From Candidatus Zixiibacteriota bacterium (GTDB taxonomy: Bacteria; SM23-81; DAOVCL01), in the NCBI GenBank assembly GCA_030670005.1, contig DAOVCL010000089.1, positions 1 through 7,922 of the forward strand: DNA of 7,922 bases, written 5' to 3'. Positions within the stretch are counted from its first letter, which is position 1. Each line of letters begins with the position of its first letter. The translations under genes were made by a program, and so were the position numbers. This document shows positions 5,571 to 7,922 of this stretch, piece by piece. Under the pieces are notes generated by a model. That model was not told the origin of the DNA and ran no database searches. It saw nothing but the letters and a program-made list of their open reading frames with translations.

Positions 5571-6478
5571 ACCTTTTCCTCCATCTGGTCAGTGTTGGAG
5601 AAAACCCCAAGAAATTCCCTCGCTCTTTCGATCTCTGTATCTAAGTCGAAGACAAATCTCTCCATATCTAATTCCCCCAATTGAGGCTTTGCCGCTTTCA
5701 AGGTCTTCCAGGCAATACGGTCAGAGATGGAGATGCCCTGGGTGTCCCCACTGAAACCTATCCCCTTGGCCTTGCAGAAGAGATCAGAGAGTCGGATTAA
5801 GCTGGTCAGGGTAGGGTTAAGAACAGCCTTCTGTGGCTCGTGGTGAAAGCTTATGGTCTCAACCAAGCTAAGAGGAAGTTTCCATTCTTCCGCTAGCCAG
5901 CTTCCGATCTCGGCATGGGTTGTCCCCAGAACCTCTTCTTCGGCCTCAATCATTGGAATATCTTTCTCGAAGGTAGAATCTACCACCTTTGTGAATTCAT
6001 GGTGAAAGAACTGATCCAGAACGATCTTTCCTATATCGTGAAGAAGACCAGCAACGAACTCCTCCCCATCCATTTCACACCTTAAGAGAGTTGCCAATAT
6101 CTTGGCTATCTGGCCACAGCCAACGGAATGTTCCCAAAACTTCTCTCGATCGAAGGTGGAATGCCCAGGTCTAATGGGGAAGGTCTTGAACACGGATATC
6201 CCAATCACTAAGTTCTTTATCTTGTTCAGACCCAGAATGACCAGAGCAAGTTGGATGGTGGCCACCCTCTGTTTGAGCCCATAAAAGGCGGAATTGGCAA
6301 CCTTAAGTATTTTGGCCGAGAGGCTGGGGTCCTTGGAGATGACTGAGGCAATCTCCTTTATGGAAATCTCCGGATTGCCCGCCATAGAGATCACCTCTGT
6401 AGCCACCTTAGGAAGCGTAGGCAAACTACCTATATTCTGGATACGTTCCCTAACTTTCTCTAATCTATCCTTTGCCAT
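5567..6478 (-). CDS. HDOD-domain protein
   Basis: 303 aa cytoplasmic protein. The HDOD domain covers about residues 15-215: LPTLP at 19-23, the DPSL segment at 50-53, KVANSAFYG at 59-67, and an HD core with H117, H147-D148 (GLLHDIGK), H188, H212/H213 and D232. Many HDOD proteins are thought to be non-catalytic signalling modules, but this one keeps the spaced His/Asp pattern expected of a metal-dependent HD phosphohydrolase. The substrate, if any, is unknown. Residues 250-303 form a helical C-terminal tail without a recognised domain; no receiver, GGDEF or EAL partner is fused. It overlaps the upstream HEAT gene by 14 bases and the downstream cheR by 4, so it is an integral operon member. AGAGG lies only about 2 bases before the ATG, so translation probably relies on coupling. 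Confidence 0.92.
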   Translation of the reverse strand: MAKDRLEKVRERIQNIGSLPTLPKVATEVISMAGNPEISIKEIASVISKDPSLSAKILKVANSAFYGLKQRVATIQLALVILGLNKIKNLVIGISVFKTFPIRPGHSTFDREKFWEHSVGCGQIAKILATLLRCEMDGEEFVAGLLHDIGKIVLDQFFHHEFTKVVDSTFEKDIPMIEAEEEVLGTTHAEIGSWLAEEWKLPLSLVETISFHHEPQKAVLNPTLTSLIRLSDLFCKAKGIGFSGDTQGISISDRIAWKTLKAAKPQLGELDMERFVFDLDTEIERAREFLGVFSNTDQMEEKV

Positions 6479-7535
6479 TTCCTCTTATTCTCTCCACCGC
6501 CTCCCGGGCAGCAAGCCTGAGATCCTCGTCTGGAACCTCAGTCAGGGGTGAGAGATACTGGAGTGCCTCCGCTTCACCAATAAATCCTAAGCCCTTACAG
6601 GTGGCTATCTTCATTAGACCATTGGAATTTTCCAAGAGCTTAATCAGAGGGGCAACGGCTCTGCGATCCTGCAGTCTTCCCACTACTTCTATCACCCTGA
6701 AGTTGAAGATTAGATCATCCTCATCCAGGTTTTCGAAAAGCTCGTTCAACAGTAGTTCCCTCTCCGGCGCCTTCAAGGATGAGTTTAAATGGTCCGCGTA
6801 GTTTTCCATTAAGTTACTTATTATTCCCTTCTTCATCCCCTGATCAGCCTCCTTGAGTGCCCTTAGCAGGTAAGGGATGGCCTTAGGATGACCCATCTTC
6901 CCCAGAGCTTCCAGGGAGACCTTTCTTATCAGCTCATTTTCATCCTGTAAATAGTTGATGAGGGGATCGACTATCTCCTCTGCCCCCAATTTAGATAGAG
7001 CCTCAATGGCAGCGAATTTCGTCCATTCATCGCCTTTTTCCAAGGCTTTCAGAAGTGCAGAAATGGCCTTTTTATCTTTAAGTTGGCCAAGGCTGACTAT
7101 AGCTTGGTTGCGGACATTGGCCACCGGATCATTTAAAAGCTCGATAAGACCCTCTGTAGCCACCTCTTCCCCCATATAGCCCAGTATATCCGAGGTAAAG
7201 ATCCTCACATCTCCATCCTTATCCTTCAAAAGTGATAGAAGAAGGTCCACCCCATCCCGCCCTACCTCCTTCAATATCTCTATCGCCATATTACGCAGGC
7301 GGACGTCACTCTCCCACAGAAGGGGGATAAGCTCTTTAACGGTCTTTCTCCCCCTGAGCTTAATAAGAGCCTCGATGACTGCCTCCCGCACCCCTCTACT
7401 GGGGTCGCTAAGCCTCTGAACCAGGGCGAGAATGGCCTCTTGATCTCCCTGCTCTCTCAGGCTTATAGCAGCCCCTCTCCTTTCGGACTCATCCTTGGAG
7501 GCCAGTTGCTGGATAAGGCCCTTGACTTCATCCAT
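6465..7535 (-). CDS. HEAT-repeat (PBS-lyase-like) protein
   Basis: 356 aa from the preferred start, built almost entirely of about ten HEAT/PBS-lyase-type helical repeats of roughly 31 residues, with recurring patterns such as VREAVIEAL, VRNQAIVSLGQL and IRKVSLEALGKMG. One repeat near the middle (about residues 232-272) is longer and degenerate. There is no signal peptide, membrane segment or catalytic motif. Such solenoids act as protein-binding scaffolds, and a few relatives are bilin lyases, which is not indicated here. It is the first gene after the sigma-28 promoter and overlaps the HDOD gene by 14 bases, so I infer a scaffold or regulator in the same chemosensory complex. An in-frame ATG at 7547 exists, but ATG 7535 has the better ribosome site. 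The repeat class is clear; the function is not. Confidence 0.93.
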   Translation of the reverse strand: MDEVKGLIQQLASKDESERRGAAISLREQGDQEAILALVQRLSDPSRGVREAVIEALIKLRGRKTVKELIPLLWESDVRLRNMAIEILKEVGRDGVDLLLSLLKDKDGDVRIFTSDILGYMGEEVATEGLIELLNDPVANVRNQAIVSLGQLKDKKAISALLKALEKGDEWTKFAAIEALSKLGAEEIVDPLINYLQDENELIRKVSLEALGKMGHPKAIPYLLRALKEADQGMKKGIISNLMENYADHLNSSLKAPERELLLNELFENLDEDDLIFNFRVIEVVGRLQDRRAVAPLIKLLENSNGLMKIATCKGLGFIGEAEALQYLSPLTEVPDEDLRLAAREAVERIRGNGKG

Positions 7536-7536
7536 A

Positions 7537-7545
7537 ATCACCCCC
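7537..7545 (-). promoter_or_regulatory. Extended Shine-Dalgarno site deciding the HEAT gene start
   Basis: GGGGGTGAT on the minus strand can pair over 9 bases with the 3' end of 16S rRNA if one G-U pair is allowed. Its G-run ends 5 bases before ATG 7535. For the alternative ATG 7547, the only candidate (AAGGA) is about 2 bases away, which is too close. Confidence 0.6.
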
Positions 7546-7575
7546 ATCTTCCTTAAATAGGCTTACTAAACTCTT

Positions 7576-7603
7576 TTATCGGCAAGAAGGAGAGGAAACT
7601 TTA
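7576..7603 (-). promoter_or_regulatory. Sigma-28 (FliA/SigD) promoter of the HEAT-HDOD-cheR-cheY-cheA operon
   Basis: On the minus strand TAAAGTTT (7603-7596) is followed after 12 bases by GCCGATAA (7583-7576). Both are full matches to the established flagellar sigma-28 consensus, TAAAGTTT-N11-GCCGATAA; only the spacer is one base longer, within the 14-16 base range known for TAAA to GCCGATAW spacing in SigD promoters. Transcription would start near 7569, giving a leader of about 35 bases to ATG 7535. It is correctly placed and oriented for the operon. Confidence 0.85.
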
Positions 7604-7922
7604 GGGAAATTTAAGAAAAAAGGGCCCAATTCAGGAAGATGGCCAGCCCAGACAGCAGAACCCCTATTCTGCTTCGGTCGGATCAGAGGATCTAACCACC
7701 CGGTCCTTAGCTATCCAAGCCAGCACACGAAACTTAATAAATATCGGGACAAACACTGTCCGCTCTGCTCGGAGATGGCAAAAATCCCCTTCTGCCACCT
7801 TAGATTATTGATCTTATTGTTAGGTGAGAAATAAATGGATGGAAACCTTGGGGTAAGTAGAGGATGGTCGCGATTTGCGACCTGTGTGATATGTTGAGCC
7901 TTAAGAATAGAGAAAGGACCTT
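7604..7922. other. Non-coding region upstream of the operon, with several small palindromes
   Basis: No supported gene is seen in about 320 bases. Inverted repeats found: 7654-7673 (AGCAGAA, 6-base loop, TTCTGCT), 7747-7761 (GGACA, 5-base loop, TGTCC), 7774-7799 (GATGGCA against TGCCACC, one mismatch) and 7866-7882. The CTTCTGCCACC sequence at 7789-7799 also occurs at 1424-1434 in another intergenic hairpin, and GGATCTAACC occurs at both 7688-7697 and 1523-1532. These shared words suggest remnants of the same dispersed repeats. Confidence 0.5.
7866..7882. repeat. GGTCGC palindrome
   Basis: Inverted repeat with arms GGTCGC and GCGACC around a 5-base centre (GATTT). It has the same arms as the core of the longer palindrome at 4233-4252 and, like it, lies in non-coding DNA. 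Confidence 0.55.

Noticed and set aside
7616..7627. Minus-strand GGGCCC followed by six T residues, resembling a terminator just upstream of the sigma-28 promoter
   Set aside because: GGGCCC alone cannot form a stem with a loop, and the best alternative is a 4-5 base pair stem with a long loop, too weak to call.
7803..7922. Open minus-strand frame of about 40 codons running in from the right edge of the window
   Set aside because: It spans the GGTCGC palindrome, has no protein-like pattern or recognisable motif, and ends in a repeat-bearing region; it is more likely a chance open frame.

Overview
The window (7922 bases) comes from a bacterium. It holds a chemosensory-type operon on the minus strand facing a response-regulator phosphatase gene and one small unrecognised gene on the plus strand. 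Gene starts are mostly ATG with Shine-Dalgarno sites and base composition looks moderate. Intergenic gaps are rich in hairpins and 7-base tandem repeats. Together with the unusual HEAT-HDOD-CheR-CheY-CheA order, this suggests a Gram-negative lineage such as a deltaproteobacterium-like group or an uncultured phylum. That placement is inference; nothing here fixes the taxonomy.

Layout, left to right. Bases 2-106 look like the C-terminal end of an unidentified plus-strand gene. A receiver-coiled coil-PP2C (RsbU/SpoIIE type) phosphatase follows at 129-1334. Bases 1335-1780 are non-coding and hairpin-rich. A small plus-strand gene (1807-2076, 89 aa, function unknown) has its own strong ribosome binding site. 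It ends convergently against cheA, with heptamer repeats and a hairpin in between.

From 7603 back to 2218 the minus strand carries, in transcription order: a near-consensus sigma-28 (FliA/SigD) promoter, a HEAT-repeat protein, an HDOD-domain protein, CheR methyltransferase, a single-domain CheY and CheA. The first four genes are tightly packed (14-base overlap, ATGA overlap, 17-base gap). CheY and CheA are separated by about 220 bases holding three repeat types.

Inferred working: CheR modifies a chemoreceptor, CheA phosphorylates CheY, and the HEAT and HDOD proteins are probably co-expressed scaffold or signalling partners. The sigma-28 promoter ties the operon to the late flagellar or motility regulon. 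No CheW, CheB, receptor or flagellar gene is present in the window, so those must be elsewhere. The phosphatase gene may belong to a separate partner-switching output.

The most notable items are the sigma-28 promoter in front of a HEAT/HDOD-led che operon, an HDOD protein that keeps an HD-hydrolase-like metal-ligand pattern, a CheA without a visible P2 domain, and dispersed hairpin and heptamer repeat families, one of which appears to supply the cheY stop codon.
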